A DNA stretch of 45,180 nt from Nioella ostreopsis (lineage in GTDB: Bacteria > Pseudomonadota > Alphaproteobacteria > Rhodobacterales > Rhodobacteraceae). How positions within the stretch are numbered: the stretch's first letter is position 1; each line of letters starts with the position of its first letter. The notes beneath the pieces were generated by a model, which was given only the letters and a program-made list of their open reading frames with translations, made no database searches and was not told where the DNA came from. Shown here in pieces: positions 24,539 through 31,181 of this stretch. The stretch is taken from assembly GCF_004000255.1 (NCBI RefSeq), contig NZ_RCIQ01000027.1, positions 1 through 45,180 on the forward strand. The letters are read 5' to 3'. A program made the translations under genes and the position numbers.

Positions 24539-24804
24539 GTGAGACCCTTTCTACGAGAGAGGGCCGGCACCTCGCGGTCCCGACCCTCTTGGAGAACAGC
24601 GCATGACGCTTTCACCTTCCGCGACCATCGGCATCCCTGCCTGTATCGCAAGGCCATCAATATCATAATGATGGACTCAGAACAACAACATCGCGATGAT
24701 TTCCGTCCTTTCATCTTCCCTGAAATATCCTCGGGGGAGCGCCACAAGGCGCGGGGGCAGACAGCCCCCACTGAACACTGTTTCCAACGTTTGGAGAACA
24801 CAAC
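24539..24804. other. gene-free interval with dispersed repeat
   Basis: No supported gene; a short frame through it is the translation of the dispersed repeat at 24709-24769. The rest shows no clear promoter. It forms the divergent upstream region of the genes at 24281 and 24805. Confidence 0.5.
24709..24769. repeat. dispersed intergenic repeat, copy A
   Basis: 61 bases beginning TTTCATCTTCCCTGAAATAT and ending GGGGGCAGACAGCCCCC, with a central GCGCC..GGCGC hairpin. It is near identical to copy B (43978-44038) and related to the degraded copy C (29884-29940). I recall elements like this scattered through Rhodobacteraceae intergenic regions. Confidence 0.75.
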
Positions 24805-25047
24805 ATGACGACAGCACAGAAGGCCACGACTATAGGCTTCTTGATCTTCATCACCGGCACCGCTTTGGGTTTTGCCGTGCGCCACCAAATTGCCCTTCAG
24901 CATGGCAGAGCTTTCGGGGAAATCATCACGAGTATCTGCGCGAACGAAGGATATGCAGGTGCGCTGTTTCCTTTGGGTGATCCAGATCAAGCCCGTTGCA
25001 TGTCCGAAGACGAATCTGCTGAGCTCAAAGCCGTCAATAATCTCTAA
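24805..25047 (+). CDS. small membrane protein
   Basis: 80 aa. One hydrophobic segment (about residues 8-25, TIGFLIFITGTALGFAV) is followed by a short soluble part with two cysteines (SICANEG, ARCMSED). TTGGAG before the ATG is a fair ribosome site. No family is recognised. It lies upstream of the resolvase. Confidence 0.5.
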   Translation: MTTAQKATTIGFLIFITGTALGFAVRHQIALQHGRAFGEIITSICANEGYAGALFPLGDPDQARCMSEDESAELKAVNNL

Positions 25048-25174
25048 TATAACCGTGTCCACAAAGGAACCGTTATGGAACATGCCTCTGGACCTGTCCA
25101 AAACTACCTTTCTCGGGTTTTGAACGCATGCTACTTTTCGGCCAGATATTTCGGTCACTCTAGGGACGTGTTCA

Positions 25175-25810
25175 TTGCCTTCAGCTTTACCCCTCGCACC
25201 GGCCCAGGCCGACCCGCCCCGAACCTTTGCCTATGTTCGGGTTTCGACCGTCGAGCAGTCTGTCGCATCGCAGGTTCACGAGATCGAGGCGGCGGGCTTC
25301 CAGATGCCGGAATATCGAATCCTTACGGAGACGATTTCCGGCAGCGTCCCCGCGAAACAGCGCCCCCAGTTCGCGCGGCTGGTCGATCGGCTGGAACCGG
25401 GCGACATACTGGTTGTGACGAAGCTCGACCGCCTCGGCCGCGATGCGATCGACGTGTCATCGACAGTTGCGGAGTTGGCCAAAATTCCCGTTCGCGTTCA
25501 CTGTCTCGCATTTCCTGGGCTGGATCTTACAAGTGCATCGGGAACATTGACCATGAATGTCATCAACGCCGTTGCTCAGTTCGAGCGTGACCTGCTTCGA
25601 GAGCGAACCCAGATCGGGCTTGCTGCCGCGCGGGCCAAAGGCAAACGCATCGGCCGCCCCCGCGCCCTTTCGACCAAGGCCGAAGAGGATGCGCGGGCCG
25701 CGTTGGCAGCGGGCGAATCCATTTCCAAGATCGCTAAACGGCTGGCAGTCAGCCGAGCGACCATCACGAGACTCCGCGACGATCAGCTAGCGGCACAATC
25801 AACCGACTGA
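25175..25810 (+). CDS. serine resolvase/invertase
   Basis: 211 aa from a TTG codon. The catalytic domain begins TFAYVRVSTVEQ with nucleophile Ser24. It has TETISGSVPAKQRPQF, the arginine motif TKLDRLGRD and the helix NAVAQFERDLLRERTQIGL. A C-terminal helix-turn-helix follows (SISKIAKRLAVSRATITRL). It is the right size for a plasmid resolvase that settles multimers or cointegrates. Its 3' end overlaps, by 12 bases, a remnant of yedK on the other strand. The same junction recurs at 30126-30137. Confidence 0.88.
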   Translation: MPSALPLAPAQADPPRTFAYVRVSTVEQSVASQVHEIEAAGFQMPEYRILTETISGSVPAKQRPQFARLVDRLEPGDILVVTKLDRLGRDAIDVSSTVAELAKIPVRVHCLAFPGLDLTSASGTLTMNVINAVAQFERDLLRERTQIGLAAARAKGKRIGRPRALSTKAEEDARAALAAGESISKIAKRLAVSRATITRLRDDQLAAQSTD

Positions 25811-25922
25811 GCCGCGATCTGCCTTTTCCCGACACCTTGCAGGACGATCCGCATCCTGTCGGCCGAGAAGGTTCGGATAAGTGCCAAGGCTTGATCTGGA
25901 TCGCCCCTTAACCGGGTCTCAG
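25799..25922 (-). pseudogene. 3' remnant of a yedK-type gene
   Basis: About 120 bases matching the 3' end of the intact yedK at 30126. Shared stretches include GACACCTTGCAG and GATCCGCATCCTGTC. One base is missing in a C-run, and homology fades after 25920. It marks the left boundary of cargo module 1. Confidence 0.7.
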
Positions 25923-26020
25923 CCCGACATCCTTAGTAGTTGGGCGTGTAATCCTCCGGTAGCATTCAGCTTTGAAATGGTGCAGTCTGACGCGAGCATG
26001 GTGTTAGAGCGGAGGCAGCG

Positions 26021-26953
26021 ATGCAGGAACACCCTTTTGATAACGACTTTCATGTAACGCCCCAGCAGGTTGAGCAATTTCAACGTGACGGGTTTGTAAA
26101 GTTGGACGGATTCTTCAATCCTGACGTCGTGCATACCCTGCTCAATCGGGTTGAGGTGGAAATGAGCCGAGCGCCGGAGAACTTTAAAAGCGAGTTCAGC
26201 CGCCTCAAATACGATTTCGAGACCGAAAAAACGGATATCTATGAGCTGATCGCCCGGCCGTATTTTCGCAAGGCATTGACGGCGCTCGTGCAGAAGGACC
26301 TGTTCCTGACTTTCGAGCTCTGCTTCGAATTGGAAAAGAACATCAGCAAAGGATTCCCCTGGCATGTCGGCGTTCAAAGCTTTGGCTATCAGGTTGCCGA
26401 TGAATTTGGCTGCACGATATGGGCAGCACTCCATCCCGTTCACAAGTCAGGCCAACGTGGTGGTATGGCCTACGTGCCTGAGCGGGTCGTATCTGGCAAG
26501 TTCATCTATGACCAGATCGAACCAGCCATGATTTCCACGCTCGAAGCCAAGGAACAGGCGGGCGAAAAGACGACCATGGATGACTATTTTGCCATGCGCT
26601 CGGGCATTCTCAATTCGCCCACCATGGCCGAAATCCTCAAATATCATCAGGTCGAGGATGACTTCGAGCCGGGCGATGTTCTCGTGTTCAACAAATATGT
26701 TGTTCACCGCAGTATAATGCTGGAGGATGGACCACTGCCGAAGCGAGCTGCCTTTGTGATGCGCTTCGTCGAGGACGGGTCGCATTACGATCTTCAACGC
26801 GCCCGGAACCTGGAATATCCGGCAGAAAAATACGGTCACAAAGCCTTCACGCGGTCCCATATGGAAATCGGTCTGCCAGACGGCTCGCTGTTGACCGACA
26901 GCGAGTATTTTACGGACCGGGACAAGCGCTTCGTGCGACGTGAGTTGGCTTAA
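26021..26953 (+). CDS. Fe(II)/2-oxoglutarate oxygenase, halogenase-like
   Basis: 310 aa of the phytanoyl-CoA dioxygenase-like fold. GGAGG precedes the ATG. The usual HxD metal motif is WHVG here: His115 is followed by Gly117, not Asp. The distal ligand is His229 (YVVHRS), and Arg248 (VMRFV), 19 residues on, fits the 2-oxoglutarate clamp. Loss of the Asp to Ala or Gly is the hallmark of Fe/2OG halogenases such as SyrB2 (from memory His116, Ala118, His235, Arg254, also about 310 aa). The spacing matches well. Halogenation of a small substrate is therefore plausible but unproven; a hydroxylase variant or a dead enzyme are alternatives. It is first in an apparent operon with bioY-bioM-bioN. Confidence 0.85.
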   Translation: MQEHPFDNDFHVTPQQVEQFQRDGFVKLDGFFNPDVVHTLLNRVEVEMSRAPENFKSEFSRLKYDFETEKTDIYELIARPYFRKALTALVQKDLFLTFELCFELEKNISKGFPWHVGVQSFGYQVADEFGCTIWAALHPVHKSGQRGGMAYVPERVVSGKFIYDQIEPAMISTLEAKEQAGEKTTMDDYFAMRSGILNSPTMAEILKYHQVEDDFEPGDVLVFNKYVVHRSIMLEDGPLPKRAAFVMRFVEDGSHYDLQRARNLEYPAEKYGHKAFTRSHMEIGLPDGSLLTDSEYFTDRDKRFVRRELA

Positions 26954-26963
26954 GGGGGCAAAC

Positions 26964-27533
26964 ATGGAAACGCGTGATATCGTCTTTATCGCACTCTTCG
27001 CGGCCATCATGGCCGCGCTGGCGGTCTTTCCGCCGATCACCCTGCCCGTTGTCGGCGTTCCGATCACCGCTCAATCTCTCGGCGCCATGCTCGCCGGCGG
27101 CGTGTTGGGGGCCACACGCGGCGGCTTGTCGATGATTCTGTTCCTTTTGCTCGTTGCGATCGGGCTTCCCCTGCTTCCGGGAGGCCGTGGGGGCTTTGGT
27201 GTTTTCCTTGGCCCTACGGGGGGATATCTGATTGGCTGGATCTTCACTGCCTTCGTGGTCGGTTTCCTCGTGGAGCGCTTCTGGCATCAGCTTAACTACC
27301 TCAACGCCTTCCTGGCGTCGGTGGTGGGGGGAATTGTCGTGCTCTATGCGATCGGTATTCCCTGGAGCGCGTTCGTTGCCCAAATCTCTGTTTGGGCCGC
27401 CTTCGTCGGTTCCCTCCCGTTCTTCGTCGGTGACATCATCAAATGCCTTATCGCGGCTGCCGTGATCGTGATCGTAAAGAAGTCCTATCCGATCATTACG
27501 CCCCGCAAGCGCCAGGCCGCTACGACCGAGTAG
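26964..27533 (+). CDS. bioY: BioY biotin-type S component
   Basis: 189 aa from METRDIVF, with AGGGGG upstream. Six hydrophobic segments and the family motifs FPPITLPVVGVPITAQSLG and LGPTGGYLIG identify BioY, the substrate-binding membrane component of ECF transporters that normally takes up biotin. It lies 10 bases after the oxygenase gene and just before the ATPase gene, so an operon is likely. Whether this copy binds biotin itself or a modified relative is open. No BioR-type box was seen upstream of the oxygenase. Confidence 0.92.
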   Translation: METRDIVFIALFAAIMAALAVFPPITLPVVGVPITAQSLGAMLAGGVLGATRGGLSMILFLLLVAIGLPLLPGGRGGFGVFLGPTGGYLIGWIFTAFVVGFLVERFWHQLNYLNAFLASVVGGIVVLYAIGIPWSAFVAQISVWAAFVGSLPFFVGDIIKCLIAAAVIVIVKKSYPIITPRKRQAATTE

Positions 27534-27547
27534 GGGGCACATCAGCA

Positions 27548-28213
27548 ATGCTCTCCTTCTCGCAAGTGGTTGTCGAGAAAGGCGACCGGCCGATCCTGAG
27601 CGATATCAACATAGATCTCAACGAAAAGCGCATTGGGATCATCGGACGGAACGGGTCGGGCAAAAGCACATTTGCCCGGCTCTTCAATGGACTGGAAAAG
27701 CCCAGCTCGGGTACGATTACTTTCGAAGGATCGACCGAGCTGAAGGAGTTGCGCCGAAAGGTGGGGTTCGTGTTCCAGAACCCAGACAACCAGATCGTCT
27801 ATCCGATCGTGGACGAAGACCTCGCTTTCGGCCTGAAAAATCTGAAGCTGCCAAGCGCGACGATCAAAGAACGCATAGCCGAGGTGATGGCGCGCTTCCG
27901 GATCGAACACCTGAAAGATCGTCTCACACATCAACTGAGCGGCGGAGAGCGGCAGATGGTTGCGCTCGCCGGGGTCCTGGTCATGCAGCCTCAGATGATC
28001 GTTTTCGATGAGCCGACCACATTGCTCGATCTCTGGAACAAAAAGCGCCTCATGCGAGCGATTACGGACCTCAAGGAGCATGTTGTTCTCGTCTCGCACG
28101 ATCTGGATTTGTTGCGCGAGTTTGATCGGGTCATCCACATCGAGGCAGGTCGTATCGTTGGGGATGGCGAGCCGAACGCCGTCATCGAAGACTATATCGC
28201 GAGATCAGCATGA
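27548..28213 (+). CDS. bioM: ECF transporter ATPase (BioM type)
   Basis: 221 aa from MLSFSQVV. ABC ATPase features are Walker A IGRNGSGKST, Q-loop FVFQNPDNQIV (typical of ECF A components), signature LSGGERQ, Walker B MIVFDEPT, and H-switch VLVSHD. With BioN it powers BioY. The stop overlaps the bioN start. Confidence 0.93.
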   Translation: MLSFSQVVVEKGDRPILSDINIDLNEKRIGIIGRNGSGKSTFARLFNGLEKPSSGTITFEGSTELKELRRKVGFVFQNPDNQIVYPIVDEDLAFGLKNLKLPSATIKERIAEVMARFRIEHLKDRLTHQLSGGERQMVALAGVLVMQPQMIVFDEPTTLLDLWNKKRLMRAITDLKEHVVLVSHDLDLLREFDRVIHIEAGRIVGDGEPNAVIEDYIARSA

Positions 28214-28803
28214 TCGTAGACCTCTATGTCTTCGGGAATAGCCCACTTCATCGCATATCGCCCGGCTATAAGATCCTGGCGCTCGTGCTCTTCTGCACCC
28301 TTCTATTCGTTTTGTCGGGATGGGTGCCCTTGGCTGTGGGCGCGATCCTGGTCGCCATAGGTTACTGGCTGGCTGGAATCGGGTTCTCACATGCCTATCG
28401 GGCGATCCGTCCTGCCTTGTGGATTCTTGCCATCATTTTCATCGCGCAAATCATTCTCGCGGGGCTCGAACTTGCTGCTTTCGTTGTCGTGCGCTTTGGA
28501 ATCTTGATCCTCGCGGCGTCGCTCATCACCATGACGACGAAAACGAGCGAGTTTGTCGACGGCATTCAAGCGGGGCTCAAACATGCTCCTTCCTGGGTGC
28601 CGGCCGATCACATCGCCCTCGCCATATCCCTTGCGCTCCGATTCATCCCACTGGTGCGCGCAACGCTGGACGAGGTGCGCATGGCGCAGAAGGCCCGGGG
28701 CCTTGATCGTAGCGTGAAGGCTCTCCTTGTCCCATTGGTCGTCCGGACTTTAAAAACTGGGGATGAAATCGCCGAGGCGATCCAGGCACGGTCGCCGCTT
28801 TAG
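28210..28803 (+). CDS. bioN: ECF transporter transmembrane protein (BioN type)
   Basis: 197 aa with about five membrane helices. The C-terminal coupling helices carry the T-component motif (LDEVRMAQKARGLD) that docks on the ATPases. It overlaps bioM by ATGA and completes a BioMNY set. The stop overlaps that of the opposing DUF1284 gene (TTTAG read both ways). Confidence 0.9.
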   Translation: MIVDLYVFGNSPLHRISPGYKILALVLFCTLLFVLSGWVPLAVGAILVAIGYWLAGIGFSHAYRAIRPALWILAIIFIAQIILAGLELAAFVVVRFGILILAASLITMTTKTSEFVDGIQAGLKHAPSWVPADHIALAISLALRFIPLVRATLDEVRMAQKARGLDRSVKALLVPLVVRTLKTGDEIAEAIQARSPL

Positions 28804-29231
28804 CCGCGCGTTCCTTCCAGTTCGCAGCCGGCAAAGTCGTCTTCTGCCAGCCGCGTGCAGAGTTCATGCCACTGGCATTCAATGCAGGCCCTTCGTGTTA
28901 TTCCGCTGCGAAACCATGATCGCATCAAAGCAATGGTTTGGTTGTCGAAGCTGAGAATGGTACCGGGTTCGATTACGATACCGAGCTTGTCACCGACATC
29001 TCGCGCAGCGGTCAGATCTCGGGCCGTGACGGACGCGTTATGGCAATGTGGCTCGGGGTCTTCCGCGATCACACACGCGCAGAGTTCATCGGGGCCTGCG
29101 ATGATTTTGACCGGGGTTCCCTGGTTGATGGCTCTGGCAACAGAGTGAAATTTGGCTACAAACCCTGGTGAGTAGCCCTTTCCAGCAAACGTCAGCATGC
29201 ACAGCAAATGGTGCGCGCGCAGTTCGATCAC
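28800..29231 (-). CDS. DUF1284 protein
   Basis: 143 aa starting MIELRAHHLLCMLTF, the family signature, with HHLLC near residue 8. Further Cys and His residues (ELCACVIAEDPEPHCHNASV, RRACIECQWHELCTR) could bind a metal or Fe-S cluster. The biochemical role is unknown. It is coupled to the second bioY by a 4-base ATGA overlap, so a job linked to the imported compound is a reasonable inference. Confidence 0.82.
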   Translation of the reverse strand: MIELRAHHLLCMLTFAGKGYSPGFVAKFHSVARAINQGTPVKIIAGPDELCACVIAEDPEPHCHNASVTARDLTAARDVGDKLGIVIEPGTILSFDNQTIALMRSWFRSGITRRACIECQWHELCTRLAEDDFAGCELEGTRG

Positions 29232-29800
29232 GATGCCTTGCCCCTCTGGTGCTCAATCCCGATCACCACGGCGGCAACAGCGGCCGACTTGATGATGCCC
29301 CCCAGGATGAAAGGAAAGAAGCCATTTTCGAGCGCTGCGCCTATGCCGATCGACGTGCTCAACCAGAGCACGCCGAGCCCGAGACAAATGATGTGCCCTG
29401 CGATACCTGCCAGGAATACCCACCATGCCCGATAGGCAAACCCCTGGCCCTGCCGTCTGGAAACCAGGACGCCGACAGTGAGGGCGGCAATGGGAAACGC
29501 GAAGAGAAATCCGGCGGTCGGTCCCGCAAAATGACCGATGCCGCTTGCGCCACCCGCAAGCACAGGCAAACCGATAGCGCCGCAGAGTAGCCATATAACG
29601 GTCCCGACAGCGCCGAGTAGCGGTCCCAAAACGGCCCCCACAGTCAATACCATAAAGGTTTGAGCCGTTATAGGGACGGGTACCATCGGAATTTCTATGT
29701 GGGACGAGATGCTGAGCAGTATTACGGCCGCGCCAACCAAGATCAGCGCCCCCTCACGTCCAACGATAATAGGACAAGCTTGGCCCGTTCCAATTTGCAT
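29228..29800 (-). CDS. bioY: second BioY S component
   Basis: 190 aa with six hydrophobic segments and BioY motifs (IPMVPVPITAQTFMVL, HFAGPTAGFLFAFP). It is clearly a different lineage from the bioY at 26964: N-terminus, loops and C-terminus all differ. It has no ATPase or T component of its own, so it either shares BioMN or works alone. It is transcribed leftward with DUF1284, away from the resolvase fragment. Confidence 0.9.
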   Translation of the reverse strand: MQIGTGQACPIIVGREGALILVGAAVILLSISSHIEIPMVPVPITAQTFMVLTVGAVLGPLLGAVGTVIWLLCGAIGLPVLAGGASGIGHFAGPTAGFLFAFPIAALTVGVLVSRRQGQGFAYRAWWVFLAGIAGHIICLGLGVLWLSTSIGIGAALENGFFPFILGGIIKSAAVAAVVIGIEHQRGKAS

Positions 29801-29883
29801 CTAGTTCCCCTTGCTCCCGTTCCAACCAATAGTCCCGACGGTACCACTTAAGCATGAGCGGACAAAGCGGTTCGGCTGCCCAT

Positions 29884-29940
29884 CATCTTTCCTGAAATAT
29901 CCTCTGGGGGAGCGCCGTAAGGCGCGGGGGCGAACACATG
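29884..29940. repeat. dispersed intergenic repeat, copy C (degraded)
   Basis: It shares CTTTCCTGAAATATCCTC and GGCGCGGGGGC with copies A and B but has an extra base and a diverged end. It lies exactly at the junction between cargo module 1 and the broken resolvase. Confidence 0.6.
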
Positions 29941-30137
29941 CCGGGGTGGAAGCTGCGAAGGTTAAGGGCAAACGTCTCGGCCACCCTCGCGCCCTTTCGG
30001 CCAAAGCCGAAGAGTAAACGCGGGCCGCGTTGGCGGCGGGCGAATCCATTTCCAAGATCGCGAAGCGGCTGGCGGTCAGCCGCGAGACCATTACGCGACT
30101 CCGCGACGATCAGCTTGCGGCTCGGTCAACCGTCTGA
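29941..30137 (+). pseudogene. 3' fragment of a serine resolvase gene
   Basis: It matches the last ~65 codons of the resolvase at 25175, about 87% identical by hand over 171 bases. It lacks the catalytic domain and has an in-frame TAA where the intact copy reads Asp (KAEE-stop). The downstream helix-turn-helix segment is still recognisable. It marks the right boundary of module 1. Confidence 0.8.
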
Positions 30138-30815
30138 GCCGCGATCCGCCTTTTCCCCGACACCTTGCAGAGCGATCCGCATCCTGTCAGCCGGGAAGGT
30201 CCGGATCAGCGCGGCGGCTTGATCCGGATCGCCTGACAACCACGTCTCATAATCGGGAGCTTCGATGATGACCGGCATTCGCCCCTTCGCGTGGATAGGC
30301 CGGATCAGCTCGTTCGCTTCGGTCGTGACCACGGTATGCCGAAGCTCCGTCTCATCCTCTTCGATCAGCTCCGGGTTTTCCCCGCGCCAGAGCCCCGCGA
30401 AAGCAAAGGGTGGCCGTCCATCGGGATCTTCGCCGGTGAGCGCAAACCAGTAATCCGTCGCCGGCTGCCTGCCCTTGGTCTCGTTGAAGCTCGTGACTGG
30501 GACCAGGCAACGCCGATCCTCATAGCTGCCTCGCCAGAGACCGCTTTTTCGCAGCTTGTCGTCGCGCGCATTGTTCCAGGCGGCGGGCTTGATCGGCTTG
30601 CCGGTTTTCTTCGACACCTGCGGCGTAAGAAATCCCCATCGCATTTCGATCAGCTCGCGCTTTCCGTCAGCATCGAGGCGCACCACCGGCGCCAGCCCCT
30701 TCGGGAATATCGCCGGCCTCGGTTCGGCGTTGCCGAGCCGATCAAGGTCGGCCGAGACCTGAAACAGCCGACGCATGGCTTCTGCCGTGGCGATGTTCGC
30801 ATAGAGATTGCACAT
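30126..30815 (-). CDS. yedK: SRAP/YedK-family DNA-protein crosslinking protein
   Basis: 229 aa starting MCNLYAN; catalytic Cys2 becomes the N-terminus after Met removal. Family motifs are RWGFLTP, NNARDDKL (substrate Asn/Arg) and AKGRMPVII (active-site His region nearby). SRAP proteins crosslink to abasic sites in single-stranded DNA and are often SOS-linked. It lies beside a LexA box and a translesion polymerase, consistent with a plasmid SOS cassette. Confidence 0.9.
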   Translation of the reverse strand: MCNLYANIATAEAMRRLFQVSADLDRLGNAEPRPAIFPKGLAPVVRLDADGKRELIEMRWGFLTPQVSKKTGKPIKPAAWNNARDDKLRKSGLWRGSYEDRRCLVPVTSFNETKGRQPATDYWFALTGEDPDGRPPFAFAGLWRGENPELIEEDETELRHTVVTTEANELIRPIHAKGRMPVIIEAPDYETWLSGDPDQAAALIRTFPADRMRIALQGVGEKADRGSDG

Positions 30816-30824
30816 TCCGCGCCC

Positions 30825-31130
30825 CTACAGTCCGGCCCATCCTCGGATCATCTTCGCCACGCGCAGGGCCTCGGCCCGGCGCAGGCTTTGATTTTCGATC
30901 CGCAGCGCCTTGAAGAAGGCACCTGTCAGCATCGGCCCTTTCTCGATGTTCTTCCGAACATAGAGCATGGCCGCGAGAAATTCTTCTGTTTCCACATCTC
31001 GATCCGCGCAATCGGCCGCGGCCGTCTCGACAAGGGCAAGCACCTGGCGCAGCTCGCCCACGATCAGAATTTCTTCTGACCAATTGCCGCCGAAGGCCAC
31101 GTTCCGAAGCTGATCCTTGCGTTCTACCAT
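30825..31130 (-). CDS. small SOS-cassette protein, unknown
   Basis: 101 aa from MVERKDQLRNVAFGGNW. The upstream in-frame ATG (31166) would place the LexA box inside the gene. It is mostly helical and charged, without cysteines in a motif. It is the first gene leftward from the LexA box and probably cotranscribed with yedK, 9 bases downstream. I do not know its function; its location suggests a DNA-damage role. Confidence 0.6.
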   Translation of the reverse strand: MVERKDQLRNVAFGGNWSEEILIVGELRQVLALVETAAADCADRDVETEEFLAAMLYVRKNIEKGPMLTGAFFKALRIENQSLRRAEALRVAKMIRGWAGL

Positions 31131-31132
31131 GA

Positions 31133-31147
31133 GAACAAAATAAGAAC
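31133..31147 (-). promoter_or_regulatory. LexA box
   Basis: On the minus strand GTTC-N7-GTTC, an exact match to the alphaproteobacterial LexA operator. It lies three bases before the start at 31130 and 35 bases before the polymerase gene, so it can repress both directions. Confidence 0.85.
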
Positions 31148-31181
31148 ATATGGCATTTCTCGACAAGCAGGATCGTGACGC

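Noticed and set aside
24660-24808. Small plus-strand protein MMDSEQQHRDDF continuing into the dispersed repeat
   Set aside because: Most of it is the translated repeat. Copy C breaks the frame, so conservation is at DNA level.
25075-25590. 171-codon frame starting MEHASGPVQN with a fair ribosome site
   Set aside because: Most of it runs out of frame through the resolvase gene. Only ~30 codons precede that, and they resemble nothing. It may be a gene start destroyed by the resolvase insertion, but this is not supportable.
25919-26443. Minus-strand 174-codon frame opposite the oxygenase
   Set aside because: Antisense shadow of a clear Fe/2OG oxygenase, with no start signal or family resemblance.
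25175-30137. Cargo module 1 as a classical Tn3-type transposon
   Set aside because: There is a resolvase but no transposase, and no terminal inverted repeats were found. The flanks are diverged gene fragments.
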